Positions 35,429-43,602 of a stretch of DNA of 64,000 nt are shown piece by piece. Position numbers and translations under genes: made by a program. Positions within the stretch are counted from its first letter, which is position 1. Each line of letters opens with the position of its first letter. Origin of the DNA: Arcanobacterium_A hippocoleae. GTDB taxonomy: Bacteria; Actinomycetota; Actinomycetes; Actinomycetales; Actinomycetaceae. The stretch is taken from NCBI RefSeq assembly GCF_031456295.1, contig NZ_JAVDUJ010000001.1:1488001-1552000 (forward strand), in the 5' to 3' direction. The notes below the pieces were generated by a model that saw nothing but the letters and a program-made list of their open reading frames with translations, searched no databases and was not told the origin of the DNA.

Positions 35429-36401
35429 AATTCTTGCGCTAGATATTGGTGGTACAAAAATCGGCTGGGCCGTCGTGCGTTATCTTGGCGCTGGCGGCTC
35501 TGATCCGAAGTTCGATTTTGAGATCGTTGCTGATGGTGCCATACCTACCTGTGCTCTGGAAGGAGGCAGTGCGGTACTCGCGCGGCTGAATGCACTTGCG
35601 GTGGAAGTACATTCAGCGCATCCACAAATTTCGGGTGTCAGCATTGCCAGTGCAGGAGTGGTTGATCCGAATACGGGGGCGATCATCTCTGCTACGGATA
35701 CGATGCCAGGCTGGGGTGGAAGCTTGCTTGGGGAAAGTATTGCGCAAGTTACTGATCTGCCGGTTGAAGTGATTAATGACGTGCATGCGCATGGTCTTGG
35801 CGAAGCAAAACTTGGTGCTGGAAAAGAATCTGCGCGGGTGCTTTCACTTGCAGTAGGCACGGGGATCGGTGGAGCGCTCATTGATCATGGGCAGATTGTT
35901 TTTGGCAACAATTTCCTGGCTGGTCACTATGGGCATGTGCATCACCGTTATGCGGTCGGAATGGCATGTTCTTGTGGGCGAACCGGACATATTGAAGCAA
36001 TCAGTTCTGGCTCAGGGATCACTGCATGGTACAACGCGCGGGCGCAAAAAAATCTGGATTCACTGTCCAATCCAACTGTGAACAACGGGCGTGAATTGCA
36101 AGATCTTGCAGATAGCGGCAATAAGCTTGCCAAAAAGTGTTTCAAAGAGTCGGCTTATGCTCTTGGGGAAGTGCTCGGTTCGCTGGCTAATTGCGTGGAT
36201 CCGGCAATCATCGTTATCTCTGGTTCAATGACTCGTTCCGGAAAGAGATGGTGGAAAGCGCTCCAAAAGGGTTATGCGGCAAGTGCAATGAACGGTGTGG
36301 CGCAAGTGCCGATAAAGCTTGGTGAACTCGCAGGGGATGCGCCATTGCTTGGTGCAAGTATTAATTTCTTTCAACACCACCCTTTAGCTGAAGCGGAGTA
36401 G
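35421..36401 (+). CDS. nanK: N-acetylmannosamine kinase (ROK family)
   Basis: A 326-residue ROK kinase that phosphorylates N-acetylmannosamine to ManNAc-6-P. The phosphate motif LDIGGTKIGWA lies near residues 6-16, the catalytic Asp in VINDVHA, and GTGIGGALI follows. The ROK zinc motif reads CSCGRTGHIE, with His where the third Cys of CxCGxxGCxE is usual. I use GTG 35421, which overlaps nanA by eight bases and starts the protein right before the kinase core. The open frame continues upstream into nanA to a TTG. It could phosphorylate other hexoses, but context favours ManNAc. Confidence 0.85.
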   Translation: MAEILALDIGGTKIGWAVVRYLGAGGSDPKFDFEIVADGAIPTCALEGGSAVLARLNALAVEVHSAHPQISGVSIASAGVVDPNTGAIISATDTMPGWGGSLLGESIAQVTDLPVEVINDVHAHGLGEAKLGAGKESARVLSLAVGTGIGGALIDHGQIVFGNNFLAGHYGHVHHRYAVGMACSCGRTGHIEAISSGSGITAWYNARAQKNLDSLSNPTVNNGRELQDLADSGNKLAKKCFKESAYALGEVLGSLANCVDPAIIVISGSMTRSGKRWWKALQKGYAASAMNGVAQVPIKLGELAGDAPLLGASINFFQHHPLAEAE

Positions 36402-36419
36402 GATGGGATTGGAAAAGAT

Positions 36420-36461
36420 GCCTGAAATTTTTGCGGAAATGATCATGCAGAAGTTTCAGGC
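36420..36461 (+). other. Small hairpin between nanK and nanE
   Basis: An 8-bp stem (GCCTGAAA, 36420-36427, with TTTCAGGC, 36454-36461) and a 26-base loop in the 81-base spacer before nanE. No T-tract follows, so it may tune expression or be incidental. Confidence 0.4.
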
Positions 36462-36482
36462 AAATTCTGAAAAGAGGAATGC

Positions 36483-37178
36483 ATGGATCCGATGAAGGAA
36501 GAATTGCTGCAGAAATTACGTGGCAAATTGATTGTTTCGGCACAGGCGTATCCGGGCGAGCCGCTGCGTCATCCAGAGACGATGGCACAAATGGCGCGTG
36601 CTGCCGAAATTGGTGGTGCGGCTGCAATCAGGTGTCAAGGTCTGGCTGATATTTCTGCGATTAAAGGGCGCGTAAAAGTGCCGGTGATCGGTTTGTGGAA
36701 AGAAGGAGATGAAGGCGTATATATTACGCCAACGCTTCGGCATGCGCGCGCTTGTGCGATGGCAGGTGCAGATATTGTGGCAATTGATGCGACTGGGCGT
36801 CCTCGTCCAGATGGTTTAACCTATGCGCAGACGGTGGCGAAGCTCCACGAAGCAGGAATTATCGTGATGGCTGACTGCGGTTCATTTGCGGATGCGCAAC
36901 GTGCTGTAGAAGCAGGTACCGATATTATCTCCACTACGCTTGCAGGGTATACCGGTGAGCGGGAAAAGACGGACGGGCCTGATCTTGAATTACTCACGGA
37001 GATGGTGGCAGCGTTTGCAGATGTGCCGGTGATTTGCGAAGGGCGAGTACATACCCCGCAGCAAGCAGCAGAGGTAATGCAGGCAGGCGCTTTTGCTGTG
37101 GTAGTGGGTACCGCAATCACTCATCCGACATCGATCACTGGTTGGTTTAATCTGGCTGTAAAAGGTGCAAATGCATAA
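36483..37178 (+). CDS. nanE: N-acetylmannosamine-6-phosphate 2-epimerase
   Basis: A 231-residue TIM-barrel enzyme turning ManNAc-6-P into GlcNAc-6-P. NanE features are LIVSAQAYPGEPLRHPE near the start, AAEIGGAAAIRCQG, IKGRVKVPVIGLWK and the catalytic Lys region there. IVAIDATGRPRPDG, the barrel glutamate in VICEGRVHTPQQA and the phosphate-binding GTAITHP follow. Length is standard. It is placed between nanK and nagB as the pathway predicts. AAAGAGG lies before the ATG. Confidence 0.93.
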   Translation: MDPMKEELLQKLRGKLIVSAQAYPGEPLRHPETMAQMARAAEIGGAAAIRCQGLADISAIKGRVKVPVIGLWKEGDEGVYITPTLRHARACAMAGADIVAIDATGRPRPDGLTYAQTVAKLHEAGIIVMADCGSFADAQRAVEAGTDIISTTLAGYTGEREKTDGPDLELLTEMVAAFADVPVICEGRVHTPQQAAEVMQAGAFAVVVGTAITHPTSITGWFNLAVKGANA

Positions 37179-37328
37179 TCTGTTGGGTCTTATGGCAGTT
37201 TTGAAGCGGTAAAGTAGAAGTATCAAAATACAAAGCCGTGAGGCGCGGAAATCCCAATGCTGGAAGTAACAGCAGCAGAAATGATCCGCAATTATTTTCA
37301 ATCATCAACACAAGGAAAAGGTAGAAAA

Positions 37329-38108
37329 ATGGAAGTTGGAATCTTCGCAACAGAAGCAGAAGTCGCAGACGCAGCGGCTAAACATCTCTTTACAGTGCTT
37401 GCAGCTGCAGAGCAGAAAGTGTTGGGTGTAGCTACTGGTTCCACTCCGCTTCCACTCTATGAGCGGATGCGGGCAGCTTATGCGGCTGGCGAGTTTTCAC
37501 TTGCTGAATTTAAGGCCTTCGCACTCGATGAATATGTTGGAATCGATCCGGAGCATCCAGAGCGTTACCGCAATGTGCTGCGTGCGGAACTCGTCGGAAC
37601 GGACAAAACTGGTTTGTGTGATGAAAATCTGTTTACTCCAGACGGAAATGCTGCAGACCCGGATGCGGCGGCGGATGCTTACGATGCGCAGATCCGCGAA
37701 CATGGTCCGATCGCATTGCAGATCCTGGGAATTGGTGCAGATGGGCATATTGGCTTTAATGAGCCGGGAATTTCACTTGTTTCACGGACACACACAGATG
37801 TGCTCACTGAGCAGACCCGGAAAGACAATATGCGTTTCTTTGACGATGATATTGAAAAAGTTCCTGCCGGGTGTGTGACGCAAGGATTAGGCACGATCAT
37901 GGATGCTGCGCAGGTGTTGTTGATTGCGACTGGCGCAAATAAAGCTGATGCGGTGAAAGAGCTTGTTGAAGGTGGCATCTCGGCACTTTGGCCAGCTTCA
38001 ATTTTGCAGCTGCATCCGAAAGCAACTGTGCTGGTAGATGAGGCTGCTGCAGCAAAACTGAAGCTTGCCGATTTTTACCGTGGTCGCTGGGAAGCAGCAC
38101 ATAAGTAA
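37329..38108 (+). CDS. nagB: Glucosamine-6-phosphate deaminase
   Basis: A 259-residue enzyme converting glucosamine-6-phosphate to fructose-6-phosphate and ammonia. Motifs: GVATGSTPLPLYERM (phosphate loop), the catalytic Asp in ALDEYVG, and the GIGADGHIGFNEPG loop with its catalytic Asp/His. The frame opens at 37257, but the first 24 codons are not family-like. The ATG at 37329 is followed directly by the standard NagB N-terminus (MEVGIF). AAGGAAAAGG lies upstream of it. A terminator follows, so nagA has its own promoter or depends on read-through. Confidence 0.94.
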   Translation: MEVGIFATEAEVADAAAKHLFTVLAAAEQKVLGVATGSTPLPLYERMRAAYAAGEFSLAEFKAFALDEYVGIDPEHPERYRNVLRAELVGTDKTGLCDENLFTPDGNAADPDAAADAYDAQIREHGPIALQILGIGADGHIGFNEPGISLVSRTHTDVLTEQTRKDNMRFFDDDIEKVPAGCVTQGLGTIMDAAQVLLIATGANKADAVKELVEGGISALWPASILQLHPKATVLVDEAAAAKLKLADFYRGRWEAAHK

Positions 38109-38116
38109 ATTTTGCA

Positions 38117-38150
38117 AAGTGCACTCAAGAATTTTTGAGTGCACTTAATT
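38117..38150 (+). terminator. Terminator after nagB
   Basis: A 12-bp perfect stem (AAGTGCACTCAA, 38117-38128, with 38135-38146), a 6-base loop and the tail AATTTTC. It lies inside the nagB-nagA spacer. Confidence 0.8.
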
Positions 38151-38247
38151 TTCAAAGTAGCTGCTTTCATTGATCTTTTGTGAATAATGCAGGTAGCAAT
38201 TTAACAATTCAGAAATTCTCTCAATGCTAAGAAGAGGCGTTTGAAAA

Positions 38248-39432
38248 ATGACTACATATGTAGGGCAGCTTTACAATGGTCGTGGTGAACTTGTTGGAAG
38301 CGGCTTGCAACTCGCAGCAGATGGAACTATCGCTGAGATTTTACCAATTGACAAAAATGTCACAGGTTATGTGATCCCAGGAGTGATTGATATTCACTGT
38401 CACGGCGGCGGTGGTGCATCTTTCCCTGACGGTACTGATCCGGAGGCAATCGAGAAGGCGATCGCAGCGCATCGTGAAAAGGGTACTACAGCGATGCTTG
38501 CTTCACTTGTTTCGATGGTTGATCCGATTCCGGTAATTACAGCTTTGGTTCCATTTTGTGAGCGTGGTGAATTATTGGGAATCCATATGGAAGGTCCTTA
38601 TATTTCTCCACACAAGTGTGGGGCGCAAAACCCGGCAGCTGTCCGTAATCCTGATCTTGATGAGCTGCGTTCCTGGCTGGAAGCTGGTAAGGGCTGGATT
38701 AAAACCATGACGATTGCTCCTGAAGTGGAAGATGCGATCGGAGCTGCAAAGCTCTTGCATGAATATGGTGCAGTACCATCTTGGGGGCATACTTCTGGGC
38801 TGAGTGCACAAACATCCCAACAAATTTCTGCCACTACTATTCACGCGCAAGAAATTGGAATGCAGAAAGTGCCGCAAACGGCTACGCATCTTTTCAACGC
38901 GATGCCTTCGCTTGCGCACCGTGAACCAGGGCCAGTGCGTGAATTAATTCAGGCTGCGCGGCGTGGCGAATGTGTGGTGGAACTTATTGCCGACGCGGTA
39001 CACGTGAATCTTGATCTGGTTGGCGACGTGGCAAATTATGTGGCTGATGCAAACCCAAATGGTGTCGTTTTTGTGACTGATGCGATGGCAGGTGCGGGGA
39101 TGCCTGACGGAGATTACGTGCTGGGCTCACTGCCAGTAAAGATTGTCGATGGTGTAGCTCGTTTAGCTGGTGGGGACAACAATATTGCTGGCGGTACGGC
39201 GCGGCTCGTTGAAGAAATCAAATATACCGTTGAAGGCGGGATGTTGAGTTTACCGCGGGCAATCAATGCTTGTGTGGCGGCACCAGCAGCTGCAATTGGC
39301 GCAACTGAAGACGATCCTGGTGTGACTATTGAGTTCAAAGTTGGCGAAAAGCCGAACTTGATTGTTCTTGACAGCGAGTTTGCGGTACAGCGCGTAGTGC
39401 GCGAAGGTGAAGCGCTAACGTCTGATTTGTGA
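38248..39432 (+). CDS. nagA: N-acetylglucosamine-6-phosphate deacetylase
   Basis: A 394-residue amidohydrolase removing acetate from GlcNAc-6-P. Metal and substrate motifs are visible: IDIHCHGGGG (about 49-58), the metal Glu in HMEGPYISP, WGHTSG (about 175), HLFNAMPSL and the catalytic Asp in VTDAMAGAGMPDGDY. Length fits. It supplies glucosamine-6-phosphate to NagB, closing the sialic acid route. Confidence 0.93.
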   Translation: MTTYVGQLYNGRGELVGSGLQLAADGTIAEILPIDKNVTGYVIPGVIDIHCHGGGGASFPDGTDPEAIEKAIAAHREKGTTAMLASLVSMVDPIPVITALVPFCERGELLGIHMEGPYISPHKCGAQNPAAVRNPDLDELRSWLEAGKGWIKTMTIAPEVEDAIGAAKLLHEYGAVPSWGHTSGLSAQTSQQISATTIHAQEIGMQKVPQTATHLFNAMPSLAHREPGPVRELIQAARRGECVVELIADAVHVNLDLVGDVANYVADANPNGVVFVTDAMAGAGMPDGDYVLGSLPVKIVDGVARLAGGDNNIAGGTARLVEEIKYTVEGGMLSLPRAINACVAAPAAAIGATEDDPGVTIEFKVGEKPNLIVLDSEFAVQRVVREGEALTSDL

Positions 39433-39461
39433 TTGAGAGTTTTTGATATCGCCCTGACTTT

Positions 39462-39498
39462 AACGGCAGGTACTTGTGTTTCACAGGCACCTGCCGTT
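39462..39498 (+). terminator. Hairpin after nagA
   Basis: A perfect 10-bp stem (AACGGCAGGT, 39462-39471, with 39489-39498) and a 17-base loop that can extend the pairing. It lies 30 bases after the nagA stop; the tail is not T-rich. Confidence 0.6.
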
Positions 39499-39602
39499 GT
39501 CTGTGTCAGGCTGATACTGGTGGGAAGAAATACGCGCTTAATTTTTATATTGCTGCTGGAATGTGTGCAGCTCTTTTAGTTGGATCGATTTTAGCTGGTT
39601 CT

Positions 39603-39654
39603 AAGTGGTGTTTTTGCATAGCGGTCAGGCTTGATCTCTGCAAAAACACCACTT
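39603..39654. other. 16-bp perfect inverted repeat
   Basis: The arms 39603-39618 (AAGTGGTGTTTTTGCA) and 39639-39654 are fully complementary, with a 20-base loop. It has the same loop size as the hairpin at 10719. It may be a second terminator or a processed RNA hairpin; orientation is unclear. Confidence 0.6.
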
Positions 39655-39817
39655 TCCACTCGCGCAACTACCGGAATCGGAGTTCTCTTCGCTGCGGCGC
39701 GGTAGAAAATTACAAGGAAAGTAGGATGAGTGTAAATTCATCTTCCGCCAAAAAATGCAGAAAAATATGAAAATTTGAGCGTAAACTAAAAACAGACAGC
39801 AGAAAAGGTGCATTGAG

Positions 39818-41353
39818 ATGAATCAGAATTTGCATTATGAGGTTATTGGGAAGCCTGTTCGTGGCACGATGATTTGTTTCCCTGGGAATAAAAAGACGCG
39901 CCCACATGGTTTAATTAAGCAAATTCAAGACGCTTTCAGTGCGCAATGGCGTGTGGTTATCTGCACAGATCTTGGTGTGGAGACTGACGAAACGGAATAT
40001 TCACTTTACGACGCAGCTACAGATTTCGTGACGCAGATTGAACGAGAAACACCAGGGATTGGGGTGGTACTTCTCGGGATAAATCGCGGGGCGCGGATTG
40101 CGTTGAAAGTTGCGCAGCGAGTACCGCAAATCGTGAATGGTGCTGCTGTGATTGGACGGTTAATTGAGAAGCCGGGCGTAATCAAAAAACTGGTAAAAAA
40201 GATGCCGACAGATTTGCCACAGCTGTGGGTGCCGTCCCTTGCCGACGGCGGTACTTTTGAAAAAGTACAAGAATTTTTGAATCTTGCTTGCCCAGAGTTT
40301 CCGGCAGCAAATCCGTGGATTGATCCTGCACTTGCGGAAATGTTGAAGGTAAATGTGCCCAATCTAAATCCGACGGTTCAAGAACAGCGTGAAAACGGTG
40401 AGCGTTTGCATCCGCCATTCCCAATGCCGCAAGGATTTACAGTACGCAACCTAACGGTGAATGTAGCTAATCCGCAGGTGCCAGAAGCTCTGGGTGAAAT
40501 ACCTACCCGTGTGATTGTGCGTGAGTCTATTGGGGCAAATGCTAGTGATGCTACTGATCGTGTGCTTGATGGTAGTGCAAATACTGTGCCGCAGGCAGTA
40601 TTGTTTTTGATCCACGGCGGTGGATATGTGGCGGGTGCGGCAAGATTTGAAGATGATCGCGCATTAGATATGATGCAGGATTTCCATGCTTTTCTTGGGG
40701 TGGAGCATCCAGAATTACACTTAACAAAATTTGATAATCCAGAAATTTCCGTCGTAATTCCAGATTATCGTTTAGCTCCCGAATTTCCGCACCCAATCGG
40801 ACGTGAAGATACGCTTTCCTCGTTGCGATGGGTTTTTGCACAGTATCCAGAAGTGCCAGTGCTGATTTATGGGGATTCAGCTGGGTCTGGAATGGCATAT
40901 CAGGTGCTTTCGCAGCTTTCGCACGCAGAGCTTGCACGGATTGCTGGTGTGATCGCGTTAGAGCCATGTTTGGATCCGCAGTTAGCTACAGTTTCTTCAT
41001 TTAACTATGCTTGGGGTCCAACGTGGAATCGGGGAGTCGCTGCTGCCGCATGGGATTATTACCGTCAGGGAAATGCTCCCGTATACGAAATATACCCGCC
41101 GATTGGCGGCGAACTTGATCCAGCATTTCCGCCAGTGCTGGTAATAGTTAATCCTGCAGATACGTTGCGTGACGAGGGTACTGCTTGGGCATATCGGCTG
41201 ATGGATGCGGGCGTAAAAGTGCAGCTGGTGACGATTCCTGGCACTTATCATGGATCGTTGGCAGGTGTGGGCACAAAGACTTGGGAGCTAGTAAAGCGCG
41301 CAATGCGCCCATTTGTGGCTGAATGTTTGGCAGAATTTAAGTTTCTGGGCTGA
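39818..41353 (+). CDS. HSL-type alpha/beta-hydrolase (esterase)
   Basis: A 511-residue hydrolase. The C-terminal half is a hormone-sensitive-lipase-type esterase: oxyanion motif HGGGY (about residue 266), nucleophile GDSAG (about 351), the Asp in NPADTLRDEG and the His in PGTYHGS. The N-terminal 190 residues form an extra domain that itself looks like a worn alpha/beta-hydrolase (LLGINRGARIALK) without a Ser nucleophile. There is no signal peptide. Placed between nagA and a mutarotase in the sialic acid region, it may remove O-acetyl groups from imported sialic acids; this is inference, and a general carboxylesterase is equally allowed. Confidence 0.7.
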   Translation: MNQNLHYEVIGKPVRGTMICFPGNKKTRPHGLIKQIQDAFSAQWRVVICTDLGVETDETEYSLYDAATDFVTQIERETPGIGVVLLGINRGARIALKVAQRVPQIVNGAAVIGRLIEKPGVIKKLVKKMPTDLPQLWVPSLADGGTFEKVQEFLNLACPEFPAANPWIDPALAEMLKVNVPNLNPTVQEQRENGERLHPPFPMPQGFTVRNLTVNVANPQVPEALGEIPTRVIVRESIGANASDATDRVLDGSANTVPQAVLFLIHGGGYVAGAARFEDDRALDMMQDFHAFLGVEHPELHLTKFDNPEISVVIPDYRLAPEFPHPIGREDTLSSLRWVFAQYPEVPVLIYGDSAGSGMAYQVLSQLSHAELARIAGVIALEPCLDPQLATVSSFNYAWGPTWNRGVAAAAWDYYRQGNAPVYEIYPPIGGELDPAFPPVLVIVNPADTLRDEGTAWAYRLMDAGVKVQLVTIPGTYHGSLAGVGTKTWELVKRAMRPFVAECLAEFKFLG

Positions 41354-41419
41354 TTCCAGATTTGGCTGAGAGATCCACATTTTTTGCGCAATCATTATTT
41401 GCGTGTACATAATGTTTTT

Positions 41420-42205
41420 ATGAGTTTACGTACGTATACCTGTGATAAATCCAAACTTGTGATTGATACGCTTGGCGGGCGTGTGCATTCTTTCCAGACG
41501 GCTGCGGGGGAATTCCTTTTCCAATCTGCGCTCAGTGCAGATCATTCGGGGATTCCTTTGTGTGCTCCTTGGTTTGGAAAAGGTCAGATTGGCTCCGTGC
41601 ATCCGCGCACTCACGGGCTGGTAAAGCACGCTGAGTGGGAGATCGTTTCTGAGCGTGTTACTGCTGCTGAGATTGAACTTGAGTTAGCTTTAGCTGCTTC
41701 TGCTGTGGCTGAACTGCCGGGGTTTGCTGGTTATGAGGGTTTAGCTTATCGCTTGTTTGTAACAGCTGGTCAGACGCTGAAGCTTCGCCTAGAGTTTATA
41801 GCTACGCAAGAAGTGAGTGTGGATGCAGCTTTCCATACCTATTTTTCCGTGCCGCTGCCGGCTGAAGTGCAAATCGCGCAAGCTACTCAGCGTGATTATG
41901 TAGCCGGTACTGAAGGACGGTTTGCGGGAGTGTTTCCCGTAGCTGGTACGCGTGATTCAGTATTTCTTGACGGTGGTAGTGAGCCAATTTTGCTGCGCGG
42001 GGGCGACCGGGTATTTACGATTACTTCATCTGCTCCTGATGTGGTGGTGTGGAATCCAGGGCGCAATGATGAACGGATTGCACCTGGTGAATGGCAGCAA
42101 TTCGTGTGCGTAGAAACTGGTGCGGTGCAAGATCATGCATTGAATTTGTGTGCTGGTGAGACGGCAGAGATCAGTGTGGAAATTGCGCTCGCGGTGAAAG
42201 AGTGA
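41420..42205 (+). CDS. Aldose-1-epimerase-like mutarotase (YeaD type)
   Basis: A 261-residue galactose-mutarotase-fold protein, close to D-hexose-6-phosphate epimerases (YeaD). It has GGRVHSFQT near the start, LCAPWFGKG and HPRTHGLVKHAEWEI. The catalytic His lies in FHTYFSV and the Glu region in WQQFVCVETG. The frame opens at a TTG (41384), but the ATG at 41420 gives the usual N-terminus. There is no clear ribosome site, and TACATAAT just upstream could be a -10, so the mRNA may be leaderless. Context suggests acting on a sugar or sugar phosphate of the amino-sugar route; its substrate is unknown. Confidence 0.75.
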   Translation: MSLRTYTCDKSKLVIDTLGGRVHSFQTAAGEFLFQSALSADHSGIPLCAPWFGKGQIGSVHPRTHGLVKHAEWEIVSERVTAAEIELELALAASAVAELPGFAGYEGLAYRLFVTAGQTLKLRLEFIATQEVSVDAAFHTYFSVPLPAEVQIAQATQRDYVAGTEGRFAGVFPVAGTRDSVFLDGGSEPILLRGGDRVFTITSSAPDVVVWNPGRNDERIAPGEWQQFVCVETGAVQDHALNLCAGETAEISVEIALAVKE

Positions 42206-42297
42206 TCGAGAGCTTGGAGAAAGCGAATGATCTGTTTGGTTGAAGTATGCAGAAATTTCGCGAAAAATGCTTATCTCTCGGGCGGAGGCGTGGCAAG

Positions 42298-43074
42298 CTA
42301 GATATTTTCTAGCGTGTGAAGTGCAGAGTGTGCTTCATTGCCGAACTCTTGCAGCTTCGCTTGGTTGATCCGAGTGAATAGCGGTTTGTAATGGAGTTTT
42401 ATTGCGTTTCGATATGCGGTAACGTCTCCGTCTTGTGCAGAGTTAAGGATTAGACGGTGTGCAAGTGCGGTATCAATTTCTTGCTGCTTGGTCGCGGCTG
42501 GTAAATGGAATGCGGCAGCGCGGTGAACCGCCCAGAAAGATGAGATTACCTGCCGAGTAACATCATTGTCTACTAGCGCTAAAATTCCGTCATGAAAAGC
42601 GAAATCATTTCGGGAAAAGTCTTCCTCTCGTTCAGCTTTTTCGAGCATTTCTTCAACTAATGCCTCTAAACCGGCTTGTTCGGTTCCGTCTAGGCGTGCA
42701 CACACTGTCTCTGCAAGCCCAAGTTCGAGGTAATAGCGGGTTTGTACCATTTCCGGCAGCCGCAGTCGATTGTGTTTTGCAACTACTCCCGCACGGAACG
42801 AGAGCGCCTCAACTAAAGGGGAGAGTGACATTTTGCCGACGAATGTGCCATTTCCATGCTGAACTTCAACAATGTCTAAGGCTTCGAGACGCTTGATTCC
42901 TTCGCGTAAAGATGAACGTGAAATGCCGAGTGCTTCACATAATCTAGCTTCTGATGGAAGTGAGTCGCCAGTTTGTAATTGGTGGGAAAGGATGAATTCC
43001 TTTATTAAATCAGAAGCTGAATGTAAGCGCGATTGCTCGGTGCCCGTCGTTCTGTCTCGGGTTCGCATGTTCAT
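42298..43074 (-). CDS. FadR-family (GntR) regulator, probable sialic acid regulator 2
   Basis: A 258-residue regulator paralogous to the one at 28095. It shares the same winged-helix pattern (LPSEARLCEALGISRSSLREGIKRLEALDIV) and the GNGTFVGKMSLSPLVEAL continuation, then an FCD domain with FSRNDFAFHDGILA. It is divergent from the second ABC operon, so it probably controls that operon. Two paralogues flanking two transporter sets suggest separate inducers or cross-regulation. Confidence 0.8.
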   Translation of the reverse strand: MNMRTRDRTTGTEQSRLHSASDLIKEFILSHQLQTGDSLPSEARLCEALGISRSSLREGIKRLEALDIVEVQHGNGTFVGKMSLSPLVEALSFRAGVVAKHNRLRLPEMVQTRYYLELGLAETVCARLDGTEQAGLEALVEEMLEKAEREEDFSRNDFAFHDGILALVDNDVTRQVISSFWAVHRAAAFHLPAATKQQEIDTALAHRLILNSAQDGDVTAYRNAIKLHYKPLFTRINQAKLQEFGNEAHSALHTLENI

Positions 43075-43460
43075 TTGGCTGCCTTATTTTCTGTTGTGCT
43101 GCAGAGTTTTATGTATTTATCTGAATTCTGATTATTGCACAGTGATATAACAATCTAGCTCAATTGTATTGAAATTGGAAAGTTTATTTCTATTCAAAGT
43201 GCGGTAATTATTTATTAAAAATTAATCTTGGCATATGCTGCACTTCCCGCGCCGCGTATGTATGAAATTAACTGTCTACGCAGTGGATGCAGAGAAGTCT
43301 GCTGTGTGCAGCAGAAATTCAGAACTCCTCACCGTAGAGATGTAGGATGACTCTACTGCTTAAATTGCTTCCGGGATGTAATTTTGAAGCTGAAAATAGC
43401 TTTATTTAACACGTATAAATGACGTATAAGAAGAAAATTTCAAAACTTTTCAAAAAACGC

Positions 43461-43490
43461 TTGACGCATATTATGCCGTAGAGATACGAT
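43461..43490 (+). promoter_or_regulatory. Promoter of the second ABC operon
   Basis: TTGACG (43461-43466), an 18-base spacer and TACGAT (43485-43490) form a good sigma-70-like promoter. TGTCTGATAA (43490-43499), partly matching the FadR-type palindrome seen at 28861, begins at the last base of the -10, a good place for repression. Confidence 0.6.
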
Positions 43491-43547
43491 GTCTGATAAC
43501 TCGTAAAGAGTTCAGATAAGAGAAGTGTTCCTACGTCGGAGCGCTGA

Positions 43548-43582
43548 TGTCAACGGTGACAAACCGCTTAAGTGCTAAGCGG
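43548..43582 (+). promoter_or_regulatory. Two palindromes in the leader of the second ABC operon
   Basis: TGTCAACGGTGACA (43548-43561) is an imperfect palindrome. CCGCTTAAGTGCTAAGCGG (43564-43582) is a 7-bp stem with a 5-base loop. Both lie in the expected 5' leader, ending 20 bases before the ATG. They may be operator sites or RNA structure near the ribosome site. Confidence 0.45.
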
Positions 43583-43602
43583 CAAATCTGAAAGGTTTAA
43601 TC

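Larger units (their letters stand above)
39433..39817. other. Intergenic region after nagA, two hairpins
   Basis: No gene is supported; a 98-codon plus-strand frame (39474-39770) runs through both hairpins and has no features. Hairpins lie at 39462-39498 and 39603-39654. The promoter of the esterase gene is probably in the last 100 bases. Confidence 0.6.
43075..43602. other. Divergent control region of the second ABC operon
   Basis: No gene is supported in this 528-base region. It holds a promoter (43461-43490), a possible operator (43490-43499) and two leader palindromes (43548-43561 and 43564-43582) before the binding-protein gene. The first 350 bases are AT-rich with no recognised element. 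Confidence 0.6.

Noticed and set aside
39474..39770. 98-codon plus-strand frame after nagA
   Set aside because: It runs through two strong hairpins, has a low-quality translation and no ribosome site.
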